A stretch of DNA of 64,000 nucleotides from an uncultured Lachnospiraceae bacterium (GTDB lineage: Bacteria; Bacillota; Clostridia; Lachnospirales; Lachnospiraceae). The position numbers were made by a program, and so were the translations under genes. Under the pieces are notes generated by a model. The model was not told the origin of the DNA. It was given only the letters and a program-made list of their open reading frames with translations, and searched no databases. This document shows, in pieces, positions 51,855 through 62,219 of the stretch (within the stretch, counting starts at the first letter, position 1; the number at the start of each line of letters is the position of its first letter). The DNA is taken from positions 1 through 64,000 of the forward strand of contig CANRFZ010000013.1 in NCBI GenBank assembly GCA_947630025.1. Reading direction: 5' to 3'.

Positions 51855-52157
51855 GAGTCTTTTTTGTACCAAATGTTGTACAATTTCGGAGATTTTCGCA
51901 AGTTGAACAATAGATCTTGTTTTCCGTATCTTTTTTTGTGGATTCTGCCTATTCATCCGTTTTTCACTGTTTTCGCTATGGCGGGGCTGCGGTTTGGTTA
52001 TTTTTTCTTCTTCCGCATCAGGGCATCCGAGTCAGCTTGACGGCGATGACTGTATGGCCGCTCTGCAGACCGCTTGGGACGCTTTGCAGATTTCTCTTGA
52101 TTTCTGCCGGCAAAAGCGGTTAAATAATAATGAAAAAAGATACAAGCGAGGTTTCCT
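51855..52157. other. Intergenic region upstream of asnA
   Basis: About 300 bases. A TTGATT and TTAAAT pair near 52095-52125 could be an asnA promoter, and an 11-codon frame starting MKKDTSEVSYG (52129) ends over the asnA start. No T-box or other known riboswitch is recognisable. Confidence 0.4.
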
Positions 52158-53168
52158 ATGGATAACTTATTAATTCCCAAAGATTACAAGTCCGCGCTGA
52201 ATCTGCACGACACCCAGATCGGCATCAAGACGGTAAAAGACTTTTTTCAAAATCTGCTGGCGGAGCAGCTTCATCTGCTGCGCGTGTCCGCGCCGTTGTT
52301 CGTAGATCCCTCCTCAGGGCTGAACGACAACTTAAACGGCGTGGAACGTCCCGTTTCCTTCGGCATCCGGGAGCAGGGCGAAGCGCAGGCGGAGATCGTA
52401 CACTCTCTCGCCAAATGGAAGCGCATGGCGCTCCAGAAATACGGCTTCCACTACGGGGAAGGGCTCTATACGGACATGAGCGCCATCCGCCGCGACGAGA
52501 CGACGGACAACATCCATTCCATCTATGTGGATCAGTGGGACTGGGAGAAGATCATGTCCCGCGAGGAGCGCAACTTAGATTACCTGAAAGAGACCGTGCG
52601 TTCCGTCTATAAAGTGCTCCGCAAGACCGAAAAATACATGGCGATCCGCTACGACTACATCAACGAGATCCTGCCCCGCGATATCTTCTTTATCACCACA
52701 CAGGAGCTGGAAAATATGTTCCCCGAGTATTCTCCCAAAGAGCGGGAATATTACATCACCAAGGCAAAAGGCGCCGTGTGCGTCATGCAGATCGGGGATC
52801 TGCTGGAGTCCGGCGTAAAACACGACGGACGTGCGCCGGACTATGACGACTGGACGTTGAACGCCGACATTCTGGTATACTATCCCGTGCTTGACATCGC
52901 GCTGGAACTGTCCTCTATGGGCATCCGCGTGGACAGCGACTCGCTGCGCAGCCAGCTTGCCAAGGCGGGCTGCCCTGAGAGAGCCGGGCTGCCTTTTCAG
53001 AAAGCGGTTCTGAACGACGAACTGCCCCTCACCATCGGCGGCGGCATCGGCCAGTCCCGCATCTGTATGTTTTTCCTGCGGAAAGCCCACATCGGCGAGG
53101 TGCAGTCTTCCCTCTGGCCGGCGGACGTGACCAGAGAAGCGCTGGCAAACGGCATCCAGCTATTGTAA
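52158..53168 (+). CDS. asnA: aspartate-ammonia ligase (asparagine synthetase A)
   Basis: 336 residues, class II synthetase-like fold making asparagine from aspartate, ammonia and ATP. Motifs: RVSAPLFVDPSSGLNDNLNG, RPVSFGI, YTDMSAIRRDE, VDQWDWEK, and GGGIGQSRICMFFLRKAHIG. Only a weak GAGG before the ATG. Convergent with nagA, 10 bases apart. Confidence 0.97.
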   Translation: MDNLLIPKDYKSALNLHDTQIGIKTVKDFFQNLLAEQLHLLRVSAPLFVDPSSGLNDNLNGVERPVSFGIREQGEAQAEIVHSLAKWKRMALQKYGFHYGEGLYTDMSAIRRDETTDNIHSIYVDQWDWEKIMSREERNLDYLKETVRSVYKVLRKTEKYMAIRYDYINEILPRDIFFITTQELENMFPEYSPKEREYYITKAKGAVCVMQIGDLLESGVKHDGRAPDYDDWTLNADILVYYPVLDIALELSSMGIRVDSDSLRSQLAKAGCPERAGLPFQKAVLNDELPLTIGGGIGQSRICMFFLRKAHIGEVQSSLWPADVTREALANGIQLL

Positions 53169-53178
53169 CGGCACTGTA

Positions 53179-54273
53179 CTAAGAAACCACTTCTTCCAGC
53201 CTGAGTGCGCGGTCGGTGATCAGGAGATCGGCTTTCTTGCCCGCTTCCAGCGTGCCGATCCGATCGTCCATGCCGACCGCCCGGGCCGGGTTCCGGGTGG
53301 CCGCTTTGACCGCCGACTCTATCGGTATTCCCATCGACACGGCGCTGCACATACAGTCATACAGATTCGTCACGCTGCCCGCCAGCGTTCCGTCTTCCAA
53401 TGCCGCCAGATTTCCCCTGACATAAACTTTCTGCCCTCCCAGCGTATAGACGCCGGCCTTTCGGCCCGTGGCGCGCATACTGTCGCTGATCAGGATAACC
53501 CTGTCGTCCCCAAAAAGCCGAAAGGTACTGCGCACCACGCCGGGGTGGATATGGACGCCGTCGCAGATCAGTTCCACATCCACATGCCCGCAGTCTGCCG
53601 CCGCGCCTGCCACGCCGGGCTCCCGATGGGAAAAGGGCGTCATGGCGTTATACAAGTGCGTCACCTGCCTTGCGCCCGCCCGAAACGCCCGGAGAGCGGT
53701 CTGATAATCCGCGCAGGTGTGGGCGACGGAGAAACGGAACGACTGCCCCGCCTGCTCGATACAGGCAGCCGCGCCTTCCAGCTCCGGCGCCACCGCGACG
53801 ATCCGGATCAGCCCGCCGGCGGCCTCCTGCAGCGCAGACAGAAGCGCCGGATCGGGCAGCCGCAGGTAGGCCGGATTCTGCGCGCCCCGCTTTCTTTCTG
53901 ACAGGAACGGGCCCTCCAGATAGATGCCGGCCAAACCCTGTCCGCGGTAAGCGGCTGCCGTGCCGCAGATGCCAAGCAGCGTTTCCACCGGCAGCGTCAT
54001 CGTCGCCGGACAGACGGTGGTGACGCCGTGCGCCTTCTCATAGGCGAGGATCGCCTCCAGCGCCTCCTGCGTGCCGTCGCAGAAATCGTACCCCGCGCAG
54101 CCGTGGAAATGAAGATCCACCAGCCCCGGCAGAAGATACCTCTCCCTTTCCCGCGCCGACAGTTCCGCTTCCGCACAGTAGGAGACGGAACGGATCAGCG
54201 GCCCTTCTATTTCGATGCAGCCCGGACGAAATACGAAATCCGGCGTATAGAGATACCCTTTGTACTGTTTCAT
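53179..54273 (-). CDS. nagA: N-acetylglucosamine-6-phosphate deacetylase
   Basis: 364 residues, amidohydrolase barrel. Metal motif GLVDLHFHG, then YLEGPFLS, SVAHTCADY, HLYNAMTPFSHREPG and the catalytic Asp in ILISDSMRATG. Converts GlcNAc-6-phosphate to glucosamine-6-phosphate. AGGAG before ATG. nagB is not nearby. Confidence 0.95.
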   Translation of the reverse strand: MKQYKGYLYTPDFVFRPGCIEIEGPLIRSVSYCAEAELSARERERYLLPGLVDLHFHGCAGYDFCDGTQEALEAILAYEKAHGVTTVCPATMTLPVETLLGICGTAAAYRGQGLAGIYLEGPFLSERKRGAQNPAYLRLPDPALLSALQEAAGGLIRIVAVAPELEGAAACIEQAGQSFRFSVAHTCADYQTALRAFRAGARQVTHLYNAMTPFSHREPGVAGAAADCGHVDVELICDGVHIHPGVVRSTFRLFGDDRVILISDSMRATGRKAGVYTLGGQKVYVRGNLAALEDGTLAGSVTNLYDCMCSAVSMGIPIESAVKAATRNPARAVGMDDRIGTLEAGKKADLLITDRALRLEEVVS

Positions 54274-54331
54274 GTGTCTGCTCCTGCGGGGCGGTTTGTG
54301 TGTTGCATTTCTTTTTGTGGCGGCCCGGTTT

Positions 54332-55189
54332 TCACACCAGACACTCCTTCATGCAGTCCGAGATCTGCTTGTCGTTTTCCTCTATATGTGACAGGAATGT
54401 CACCATCAGATCTTTCTTCGGGAAGAAATAGCATTCCTGCCCCCATTTGCCGCTGATGTGCCAGCCGCCGTCCTCGTAAACCCAGACATAATATCCGTAA
54501 AGGCTCTGCCCGTTTGACTGATGCGGGCTGCACATTTGACCGATATAGTCACTCGAAACGATCCGCTGGCCGTCATACACGCCGCCGTCCGCCAGCAGGA
54601 ATCCGATGCGGCTCAGCTCCTCCACGGTCATCTGCATTCCCGTGGCGCCGTAAAAATATCCGTCGGGGCATCTCTGATAAGGCGGATTTTCGATCCCCAG
54701 CGGCAGGAACAGCCTGCGGTTCAAATATCCGTACAGATCCTCGTCCAGCGCGTTGGCCGCCGCCACGCCCGCCAGATACGCGGACACGTTGCTATACAGA
54801 AACGACGGCTCCTCCCGGATGGGATAGCGCAGCGCGTTGTAGAGCCAGCTAGCGCCCTCCGGACGGAACGGAAAGCCGTCGACCGACATGGTCAATAGTC
54901 TTTCTATCGTGACCGCGTCGATCAATCGGCTCTGCCTGTCCGGTAAATCCGCCAGGGCTTTTGCGGGAAGATACGCGGGCAGCGGCTTATGGATGTCCAT
55001 TTTTCCTTCGTCCTGCGCCATGCCCACCGCCAGCGCCGTGAGCGTCTTGGTCGAGGAATAGATAAAATGTCTGCCGCCCGTCGTATCGCCGTAACTGTGG
55101 ATGCGCCTGTGCCCCGCGTAGGCTTCCACGCCGTACACCTCCCACCGGTTCTGTTCGATGGCGTGTATGAATCTCTCAAAATCTATCAT
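54332..55189 (-). CDS. Serine beta-lactamase-fold hydrolase
   Basis: 285 residues of the class C beta-lactamase / esterase / peptidase family. SxxK motif SSTK near residue 45, YSN motif in LYSNVSAYLAG, and HISGKWGQ in the KTG position. No signal peptide, so cytoplasmic and unlikely to give resistance. GGAAGG before ATG. Substrate unknown. Confidence 0.8.
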   Translation of the reverse strand: MIDFERFIHAIEQNRWEVYGVEAYAGHRRIHSYGDTTGGRHFIYSSTKTLTALAVGMAQDEGKMDIHKPLPAYLPAKALADLPDRQSRLIDAVTIERLLTMSVDGFPFRPEGASWLYNALRYPIREEPSFLYSNVSAYLAGVAAANALDEDLYGYLNRRLFLPLGIENPPYQRCPDGYFYGATGMQMTVEELSRIGFLLADGGVYDGQRIVSSDYIGQMCSPHQSNGQSLYGYYVWVYEDGGWHISGKWGQECYFFPKKDLMVTFLSHIEENDKQISDCMKECLV

Positions 55190-55216
55190 GCCTTCCTATT
55201 CTCCGTTTTTACATAC

Positions 55217-55330
55217 TTTCTGCGGTTTCGCCGTCTCAGCGCCCTTCGCCTGCGCCGTCTGTTTCTGCGGTTTCGCCGCCTCAGCCCTTCGCCTGCGCCG
55301 TCTGTTCCTGCGGTTTCGCCGCCTCATTCG
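55217..55330. repeat. 43-45-base intergenic tandem repeat
   Basis: Units at 55217-55261 and 55262-55304 and a partial third from 55305, each with CTGCGGTTTCGCCG and TTCGCCTGCGCCGTCTG. Lies between the nitroreductase and hydrolase genes. No gene in it. Confidence 0.9.
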
Positions 55331-55340
55331 ATACAGATGC

Positions 55341-55371
55341 AAAAAGGCACAGACCTGCGTCCATGCCTTTT
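55341..55371 (-). terminator. Terminator of the nitroreductase gene
   Basis: Stem AAAAGGCA/TGCCTTTT (55342-55349 with 55364-55371) with an inner GAC/GTC pair; Ts follow on the minus strand. It lies 17 bases after the stop. Confidence 0.85.
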
Positions 55372-55387
55372 CCTGTTTTCCGTCTTC

Positions 55388-55924
55388 TTAATCGTTCAGA
55401 TAAGTTACCTGCTTGTCCTTGTCGTACTCGTGGGGTTCCTTGCTGACCGCCTTGTGTCCCAGGGCGATGGCAATCTCATACTCATAGCCCGCGGGGAACT
55501 GCAGCGCATCCGCATAATATGCCTTCTTCTCTCCCGCCAGCGCATCCTTCACGCAGCCGATAATCAGGCTGCCGAGCCCCATGCCTTCCGCCGCGATTGC
55601 GATATTTTCCACCGCGATGCCGGCGTCCAGCTTACTCCAGTAATAGTCCGCATCCGCGCTGATAAACAACACGGTGGGCGCTCCGTAATAAAAGTTGGCG
55701 GCGGGGTTCTGAATGCCCCTGAGTTCGTTTTTCAATGCTTCCAACTCCGCAAGAACCGGATCGCCGCCGTCCACAACCGTGATGTGGATCTCCTGCTTAT
55801 TGGCCGCCGTAGGCGCCTGCAGGCCCGCTGCAATCAACTGTTCCAGCTGCTCCCGTGTCAGCTTCTCGTCCGTAAAGCCGCGGGTGGAGCTTCGCTTTGC
55901 GATCGCCTGTAATACTTCGCTCAT
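55388..55924 (-). CDS. Nitroreductase-family flavoprotein
   Basis: 178 residues, FMN-binding family. Start SEVLQAIAKRSSTRGFTDEK, then LQAPTAANKQ, and GLGSLIIGCVKD. Probably NAD(P)H-dependent reduction of an unknown substrate. GGAGGG before ATG. Single gene with own terminator. Confidence 0.9.
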   Translation of the reverse strand: MSEVLQAIAKRSSTRGFTDEKLTREQLEQLIAAGLQAPTAANKQEIHITVVDGGDPVLAELEALKNELRGIQNPAANFYYGAPTVLFISADADYYWSKLDAGIAVENIAIAAEGMGLGSLIIGCVKDALAGEKKAYYADALQFPAGYEYEIAIALGHKAVSKEPHEYDKDKQVTYLND

Positions 55925-56046
55925 TGTATCACCCTCCGTTTTCCAGGATCAAATCCGTTACTTAGATTTTACGCCACACGGCCCCGAAAAGCAATACGTA
56001 TCTTTGCGGTGTTCGACAACCCGGCCACACATCCGCAAAACCGCGC

Positions 56047-57540
56047 TTACTGGATATATAAATTCGTATAACCCATCAGGCTTTCATCCACTTCTCTGGC
56101 GCATTCCCGGCCTTGGCGGATCGCCTTGACGACAAGCGACTGGCCGGTGTGCATATCGCCCGTGACAAACACATTTTCCACGCTGGTGGCGAATCTGCCC
56201 GCCTCGGTCTTTACGTTGGTCCGCTGGTCCAGCTCCACTTTGAAAGCGTCGGTCACATATTTCTGGCTCCCCAGAAATCCCGCCGCGATCAGCACGATCT
56301 GTGCGTCCAGCACTCTCTCGGAACCGGCTTTTTCCCGCATATTCATGCGTCCGGTGCCCTCGTCCTTTTCCCAGATAAGGGATACGACCTTAACCCCTTT
56401 CAGGCTGCCGTTCTTATCTTTGATAAACTCCTTGACGGTGGACTCGTAAATGCGCGGATCATGGCCGTACACCGCGATGGCTTCCTGCTGGCCGTAGTCC
56501 GTCTTGCAGACCTTCGCCCATTCCGGCCATGGATTGTCCTGCGCCCTCACATCCGGCGCCTTCGGCATCATCTCGATCTGGGTGACGGACTTCGCGCCGT
56601 GGCGGATCGCCGTGCCTACGCAGTCGTTGCCGGTGTCGCCGCCGCCGATGATGACCACGTCCTTATCTTTGGTATCTACATACTGCTTATCCTTGAAATC
56701 GGAATCCAGCAGGCTCTTGGTATTGCGCGTCAGGAAATCCACCGCGAAGTAGATTCCCTTGGCATCCCTGCCGGGCGCGCTGATGTCTCTCGGATTGGAG
56801 GAGCCGCAGGCGAGTATCACACAGTCAAACTCTTTTAACAGCTTGTCGGCTTTCTTGTCTTTTCCCACATCGACGCCGGTCACAAAGGTGACGCCTTCCT
56901 CCTCCATCACTTTGATCTTGCGGTCGATGATGTGCTTCTCCAGCTTCATATTGGGAATCCCGTACATCAGCAGGCCGCCGATCCTGTCGGAGCGCTCGAA
57001 CACGGTCACCGAATGGCCCCGGCGGTTCAACTGATCCGCCGCCGCCAGCCCGGAAGGGCCGCTGCCGACCACCGCCACGGTCTTGCCCGTGCGCACCTTC
57101 GGCGGCTTGGGCGCCGCATACCCTTTTGCATAGGCATTCTCGATAATCGCGTACTCGTTCTCCTTCGTGGACACGGGATCGCCGTTTAAGCCGCAGGTGC
57201 AGGCCGCCTCGCACAACGCCGGACAGACTCTCGATGTAAATTCGGGAAAATTGTTGGTCTTGTGCAGTCTGTTGTACGCCTGCTGCCAGTTGCCCGTATA
57301 CACCAGATCGTTCCACTCCGGCACCAGATTGTGCAGCGGGCAGCCGCTGGTCATGCCGCAGATCGTCATGCCCGACTGACAGAACGGAACGCCGCAGTCC
57401 ATGCAGCGCGCGCCCTGAAGCTGCTGCTCCTCCATCGGAAGATGCTCGTGAAATTCGTTAAAATTTTTGATCCGCTGCTTAGGCGGCACATCCTTTGATA
57501 CTTTTCTCTCATACTCCATAAATCCAGTTGGTTTTCCCAT
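56047..57540 (-). CDS. gltD: glutamate synthase small subunit
   Basis: 497 residues from ATG 57540 (GGAG upstream). N-terminal iron-sulfur cysteines in GARCMDCGVPFCQSG and ACTCGL; FAD site VAVVGSGPSGLAAADQL; NADPH site VVIIGGGDTGNDCVGTA; C-terminal FVTGDMHTGQSLVVKAI. Delivers electrons to GltB. Directly downstream of gltB by 24 bases. Confidence 0.96.
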   Translation of the reverse strand: MGKPTGFMEYERKVSKDVPPKQRIKNFNEFHEHLPMEEQQLQGARCMDCGVPFCQSGMTICGMTSGCPLHNLVPEWNDLVYTGNWQQAYNRLHKTNNFPEFTSRVCPALCEAACTCGLNGDPVSTKENEYAIIENAYAKGYAAPKPPKVRTGKTVAVVGSGPSGLAAADQLNRRGHSVTVFERSDRIGGLLMYGIPNMKLEKHIIDRKIKVMEEEGVTFVTGVDVGKDKKADKLLKEFDCVILACGSSNPRDISAPGRDAKGIYFAVDFLTRNTKSLLDSDFKDKQYVDTKDKDVVIIGGGDTGNDCVGTAIRHGAKSVTQIEMMPKAPDVRAQDNPWPEWAKVCKTDYGQQEAIAVYGHDPRIYESTVKEFIKDKNGSLKGVKVVSLIWEKDEGTGRMNMREKAGSERVLDAQIVLIAAGFLGSQKYVTDAFKVELDQRTNVKTEAGRFATSVENVFVTGDMHTGQSLVVKAIRQGRECAREVDESLMGYTNLYIQ

Positions 57541-57564
57541 AGCAATCTCCAATCTCTCCCAATC

Positions 57565-60500
57565 TTATCTCGTCCTGCTTGCGTAGAACGCCTCTATCTG
57601 TGCCTGCTCCGCGCTCAGTCCCTTTTCCTCCATCTGCACGATCAGCTTCAGCATCAGCTCGTAGTCGTGCGGGATGATTTTTTTGAACTTCGGCAGATAC
57701 TCTCCGAAATTGTCAAGGATCTCCTTGCCTTTGACCGAATTGGTGTAGGCCACGTGCTCCTTGATCATATCCTTTAACTCCTGCACATCATATTTGGATG
57801 TGATTTCATAAGAAGAAACCATTTCCTTATTGATCTTCGTATACAGATCGTTGTTTTCGTCCAGCACGTAGGCCACGCCGCCGCTCATGCCCGCCGCGAA
57901 GTTCTTGCCGACCGCGCCCAGCACGACCACCAGCCCGCCCGTCATATACTCGCAGCCGTGGTCGCCCACGCCCTCCACCACCGCGGAGGCGCCGGAGTTG
58001 CGCACGCAGAACCGCTCGCCCGCCACGCCGTTGATAAAGGCTTTGCCGGAAGTTGCGCCGTAGAGCGCCACGTTGCCGATAATGATATTTTCATCCTGCT
58101 TGAAGCGGGAGCCTTTGGGCGGATAGACGATCAGCCTGCCGCCGGAAAGCCCTTTGCCGAAATAGTCGTTGGAGTCCCCCACCAGCTCCAGCGTGAGTCC
58201 TTTCGGGATAAAAGCGCCGAAGCTCTGTCCGCCGGAACCGTTGCACAGAATACGGTAGGTGTCCTCCGCCAGCGTATCGCCAAACCTTCTGGTGATCTCG
58301 GAGCCGAAGATGGTGCCAAACGTTCTGTCCGTATTGGTGACGTCCACCTCCAGACTCTTTTTCTGCCCTTTTTCCAGCGCCGTGCCGAGCTGCTTTAGCA
58401 GCACCTTCTCATCCAGCGTCTTTTCCAGCGCAAAATCGTAAACCTGCTTGGGATCGAAGATCACCTTTTCCTTGCTGCTCGCGTAGGGATTGGACAGGAT
58501 CAGGCTTAAGTCGATCTGTTTCTGGCGGGCGGGCAGATTCTCCTTCACTTTTAAGAGATCAGTTCTTCCCACCAGCTCATCCACCGTGCGCACGCCCAGC
58601 TTCGACATATATTCCCGCAGCTCCTGCGCGATAAAGCGCATGAAGTTTTCCACGTATTCCGGCTTGCCCGTAAAGCGTCTGCGCAGCTCCGGGTTCTGGG
58701 TTGCCACGCCCACCGGACAGGTGTCCAAGTTGCAGACACGCATCATCACACAGCCCATGGTGACAAGGGGCGCCGTAGCGAAGCCGAACTCCTCCGCGCC
58801 CAGAATCGCCGCAATCGCCACGTCACGGCCGCTCATCAGCTTGCCGTCCGTCTCGATGCGCACTTTGCTGCGGAGTCCGTTCTGGATGAGCGTCTGGTGC
58901 GTCTCCGCCACGCCCAACTCCCACGGCAGCCCCGCGTTGTGGATGGAATTGCGGGGCGCCGCACCCGTACCGCCGTCATAGCCGGACACCAGTATGACCT
59001 GCGCGCCCGCCTTGGCTACGCCGGCAGCCACCGTTCCGACGCCGGCCTCGGACACCAGCTTGACGGAGATCCGCGCCCTCGTGTTGGCGTTCTTTAAGTC
59101 ATAGATAAGCTGCGCCAGATCTTCGATGGAATAGATGTCATGGTGCGGCGGCGGCGAGATCAGGCTGACGCCGGGTGTGGAATGTCTCGTCTTGGCGATC
59201 CACGGGTATACTTTGCCGCCGGGCAGATGTCCTCCCTCGCCGGGCTTCGCGCCCTGCGCCATCTTGATCTGAATCTCCTGCGCACTGTTGAGGTACTTGC
59301 TGGTGACGCCGAAACGTCCCGACGCCACCTGTTTGATGGCGGAGCACCGATTGAGTCCATCGACTCCCACGGTCAATCTATCGTCGTCCTCGCCGCCCTC
59401 GCCGGAATTGGACTTTCCGTGCAGCCTGTTCATCGCGATCGCCATCGTCTCGTGCGCCTCTTTGGAGATGGAGCCGTAGGACATCGCGCCTGTCTTAAAT
59501 CGGGTGACAATCGTGTCAACTGCCTCCACTTCGTCGATAGGCACCGGTTTCTTGGCATAGTTGAAGTCCAATAGCCCGCGCAGCGTCTTGATGCTGTCTT
59601 CCTTATTGACCGAGGCGGTATACTGCTTGAACAGTTCGTAATCGCCCCGTCTGGTAGACTGCTGCAGCAGATGGATCGTCTCCGGGTTATACAGATGTTC
59701 GTCCCCGCCGCTGCGCATCTGGTGGTGTCCGGGGCTGTCCAGCGCCAGATCCGTTGATAGACCTAACGAGTCAAACGCCATCGAATGCAGCGCGTTGACC
59801 TCGTCCTCGATATCCTTTAACGTGATCCCTCCCACGCGGCACACCGTGTTGGTAAAGTACCGGTTGATCACTTCCCTGTCGATGCCGATCGCCTCAAAGA
59901 TCTTAGAACCCTGATAGGACTGGATCGTGGAAATCCCCATCTTGGACGCGATCTTGACGATGCCGTGCAGCACCGCGTCGTTGTAGTCGTTGACCGCCGC
60001 GTAATAATCTTTGTCCAGCATATGATTGTCGATCAGTTCCTTGATACTCTCCTGCGCCAGATACGGATTGACCGCCGACGCGCCGAAGCCCAGCAGGGTA
60101 GCGAAATGATGCACCTCTCTCGGTTCCGCCGACTCCAGAACGATCGCCACGCTGGTTCTCTTTTTGGTGCGTACCAAGTGCTGCTGCAGGGCTGACACGG
60201 CCAGCAGCGACGGAATCGCCACCCGGTACTCATCCACGCCCCTGTCGGAGAGGATCAGGATATTGACGCCCTCCCGGAACACTCTGTCCACTTCCACGAA
60301 TAGCCGGTCGATGGCCTTTTCCAGACTGGTGTTCTTATAGTAGGTGATCGGAACCACTTCCACCTTAAAGCCTTCCGACTTCATGCTCTTGATCTTCATC
60401 AGGTCGGTGCTCGTGAGAATCGGGTTGCGCACCTTGAGCACGTTGCAGTTCTCCGGCTTCTCCTCCAGCAGATTGCCGTCCTTGCCCAGATAAACGGTGG

Positions 60501-62112
60501 TGGAAGTCACCACCTCCTCGCGGATCGCGTCGATGGGCGGGTTCGTCACCTGCGCAAACAACTGTTTAAAATAGTGGAACAACGGATGGTGCGCCTTGGA
60601 CAGTACCGGCAGCGGCGTATCCACGCCCATGGCGGCGATCGCCTCACCGCCGTCCCGCGCCATCGGCAGGATGCTGGTCTTTAAGTCCTCATACGTATAG
60701 CCGAAGGCTTTCTGCATACGCTGCCGCTCCTCATAGGTAAATTCCGGCACGCGCTCGTTCGGGATCTTTAGCTTCCTAAGCTCCACCAGATTGTCGTCCA
60801 GCCACTCGCCGTAGGGCTGGGCGGAGGCATATTTTTCCTTCAGCTCGTCGTCGTCGATGACTCTGCCCTCCACCGTATCGACCAGCAGCATTTTGCCGGG
60901 GTGCAGACGCTCTTTGACCAGAATCTTGGTGGGATCGATATCCAGCACGCCCACCTCGGAGGAAAGGATCAGCGTATCGTCGTCGGTGATCATATAGCGG
61001 GACGGGCGCAGACCGTTGCGGTCAAGCACCGCGCCCATGATATCGCCGTCGGAGAAAAGGATCGAAGCCGGGCCGTCCCACGGCTCCATCATCGTCGCAT
61101 AGTACTGATAGAAATCCTTTTTCTTCTGCGACATGGTTTTATTGTTTTCCCAAGGCTCCGGGATCGTAATCATCACTGCCAGCGGAAGCGGCATACCGCT
61201 CATCACCAGAAACTCCAGCGTATTGTCCAGCATCGCCGAGTCGGAGCCGGAAGCGCTGATGGCCGGCAGTACCTTGTGGAGCTGCCCCACCAGATAATCG
61301 GATTCCATCGTCTCCTCTCTGGCCAGCATCTTATCCGCATTACCGCGGATCGTGTTGATCTCGCCGTTGTGCACGATAAAGCGGTTCGGGTGGGCCCGCT
61401 CCCAGCTTGGGTTCGTGTTGGTGGAAAATCGGGAGTGCACGATGGCGATCGCCGACTCGTAATCCGCATCCTGCAGATCGGAAAAGAACGTGCGGAGCTG
61501 CCCCACCAGAAACATTCCCTTGTAGACAATCGTCCTGCTGGACAACGAGACGACGTACGTCACTTCCGTGGACTGCTCAAACGTCCTGCGCAGGATGTAG
61601 AGCTTCCTGTCGAAATCCAGCCCTTTGGCGACCTTAGCCGGTTTTTTGATAAAAGCCTGCATAATGCAGGGCATACACTCCACCGCCTTGTGGCCCAGCA
61701 CGGAGGGAACCGTCGGCACCGTCCGCCAGCCCAGAAACTGCAGGCCCTCGCGCTCCGTGATGACCTCGAACATCTTCTTGGCCTGACTGCGCTGCAGTTC
61801 ATCCTGCGGGAAGAAAAACATTCCCACGCCGTACTCTCTCTCGCCGCCGAGTTCGATTCCCAGCGGTTTGGTCACTTTCACCATGAATTTATGGGGCACC
61901 TGTGTCAGAATGCCCACGCCGTCGCCGGTCTTGCCCTCGGCGTCCTTACCGGCCCTGTGCTCCAGATTCTCCACGATCTTCAACGCATTTTCCACGGTGC
62001 CGCGGCTCTTTGCGCCCTTGATATTGACGCAGGCGCCGATCCCGCAGTTGTCGTGCTCAAATTCCATTCTGTGAAGGGGAGCCTCCGGAACGGTTGTTTT
62101 TACGTCAAACAT
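57565..62112 (-). CDS. gltB: glutamate synthase large subunit
   Basis: 1515 residues. N-terminal glutaminase with catalytic Cys23 in HDNCGIGACV (the short propeptide would be removed), the FMN-binding synthase domain with KPGEGGHLPGGKV, and iron-sulfur cysteines in GCVMMRVCNLDTCPVG, then the C-terminal beta-helix GLSGGRLIVYPP. Makes two glutamates from glutamine and 2-oxoglutarate. GGGAGG before ATG 62112. Confidence 0.97.
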   Translation of the reverse strand: MFDVKTTVPEAPLHRMEFEHDNCGIGACVNIKGAKSRGTVENALKIVENLEHRAGKDAEGKTGDGVGILTQVPHKFMVKVTKPLGIELGGEREYGVGMFFFPQDELQRSQAKKMFEVITEREGLQFLGWRTVPTVPSVLGHKAVECMPCIMQAFIKKPAKVAKGLDFDRKLYILRRTFEQSTEVTYVVSLSSRTIVYKGMFLVGQLRTFFSDLQDADYESAIAIVHSRFSTNTNPSWERAHPNRFIVHNGEINTIRGNADKMLAREETMESDYLVGQLHKVLPAISASGSDSAMLDNTLEFLVMSGMPLPLAVMITIPEPWENNKTMSQKKKDFYQYYATMMEPWDGPASILFSDGDIMGAVLDRNGLRPSRYMITDDDTLILSSEVGVLDIDPTKILVKERLHPGKMLLVDTVEGRVIDDDELKEKYASAQPYGEWLDDNLVELRKLKIPNERVPEFTYEERQRMQKAFGYTYEDLKTSILPMARDGGEAIAAMGVDTPLPVLSKAHHPLFHYFKQLFAQVTNPPIDAIREEVVTSTTVYLGKDGNLLEEKPENCNVLKVRNPILTSTDLMKIKSMKSEGFKVEVVPITYYKNTSLEKAIDRLFVEVDRVFREGVNILILSDRGVDEYRVAIPSLLAVSALQQHLVRTKKRTSVAIVLESAEPREVHHFATLLGFGASAVNPYLAQESIKELIDNHMLDKDYYAAVNDYNDAVLHGIVKIASKMGISTIQSYQGSKIFEAIGIDREVINRYFTNTVCRVGGITLKDIEDEVNALHSMAFDSLGLSTDLALDSPGHHQMRSGGDEHLYNPETIHLLQQSTRRGDYELFKQYTASVNKEDSIKTLRGLLDFNYAKKPVPIDEVEAVDTIVTRFKTGAMSYGSISKEAHETMAIAMNRLHGKSNSGEGGEDDDRLTVGVDGLNRCSAIKQVASGRFGVTSKYLNSAQEIQIKMAQGAKPGEGGHLPGGKVYPWIAKTRHSTPGVSLISPPPHHDIYSIEDLAQLIYDLKNANTRARISVKLVSEAGVGTVAAGVAKAGAQVILVSGYDGGTGAAPRNSIHNAGLPWELGVAETHQTLIQNGLRSKVRIETDGKLMSGRDVAIAAILGAEEFGFATAPLVTMGCVMMRVCNLDTCPVGVATQNPELRRRFTGKPEYVENFMRFIAQELREYMSKLGVRTVDELVGRTDLLKVKENLPARQKQIDLSLILSNPYASSKEKVIFDPKQVYDFALEKTLDEKVLLKQLGTALEKGQKKSLEVDVTNTDRTFGTIFGSEITRRFGDTLAEDTYRILCNGSGGQSFGAFIPKGLTLELVGDSNDYFGKGLSGGRLIVYPPKGSRFKQDENIIIGNVALYGATSGKAFINGVAGERFCVRNSGASAVVEGVGDHGCEYMTGGLVVVLGAVGKNFAAGMSGGVAYVLDENNDLYTKINKEMVSSYEITSKYDVQELKDMIKEHVAYTNSVKGKEILDNFGEYLPKFKKIIPHDYELMLKLIVQMEEKGLSAEQAQIEAFYASRTR

Positions 62113-62219
62113 ATTGTCTTCCTCCCTATCTCTGCGCCTGCCGCCTGCTCTGCGCGGCATCCGCCCAATCTCACTGCCCGCTGCCTATAAGCGCAGGAGC
62201 CATATAAACACAAACATAT

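Noticed and set aside
51917..52123. Plus-strand frame of 68 residues before asnA
   Set aside because: No ribosome binding site, no similarity I recognise, and it lies in the likely asnA promoter region.
51855..52157. T-box for asnA
   Set aside because: The conserved GGTGGTACCGCG core and a following terminator are not present, in contrast to the valS leader.
54332..55189. Beta-lactam resistance enzyme
   Set aside because: SxxK and YSN motifs are there, but no signal peptide and a non-canonical third motif, pointing to a cytoplasmic esterase or peptidase-like hydrolase.
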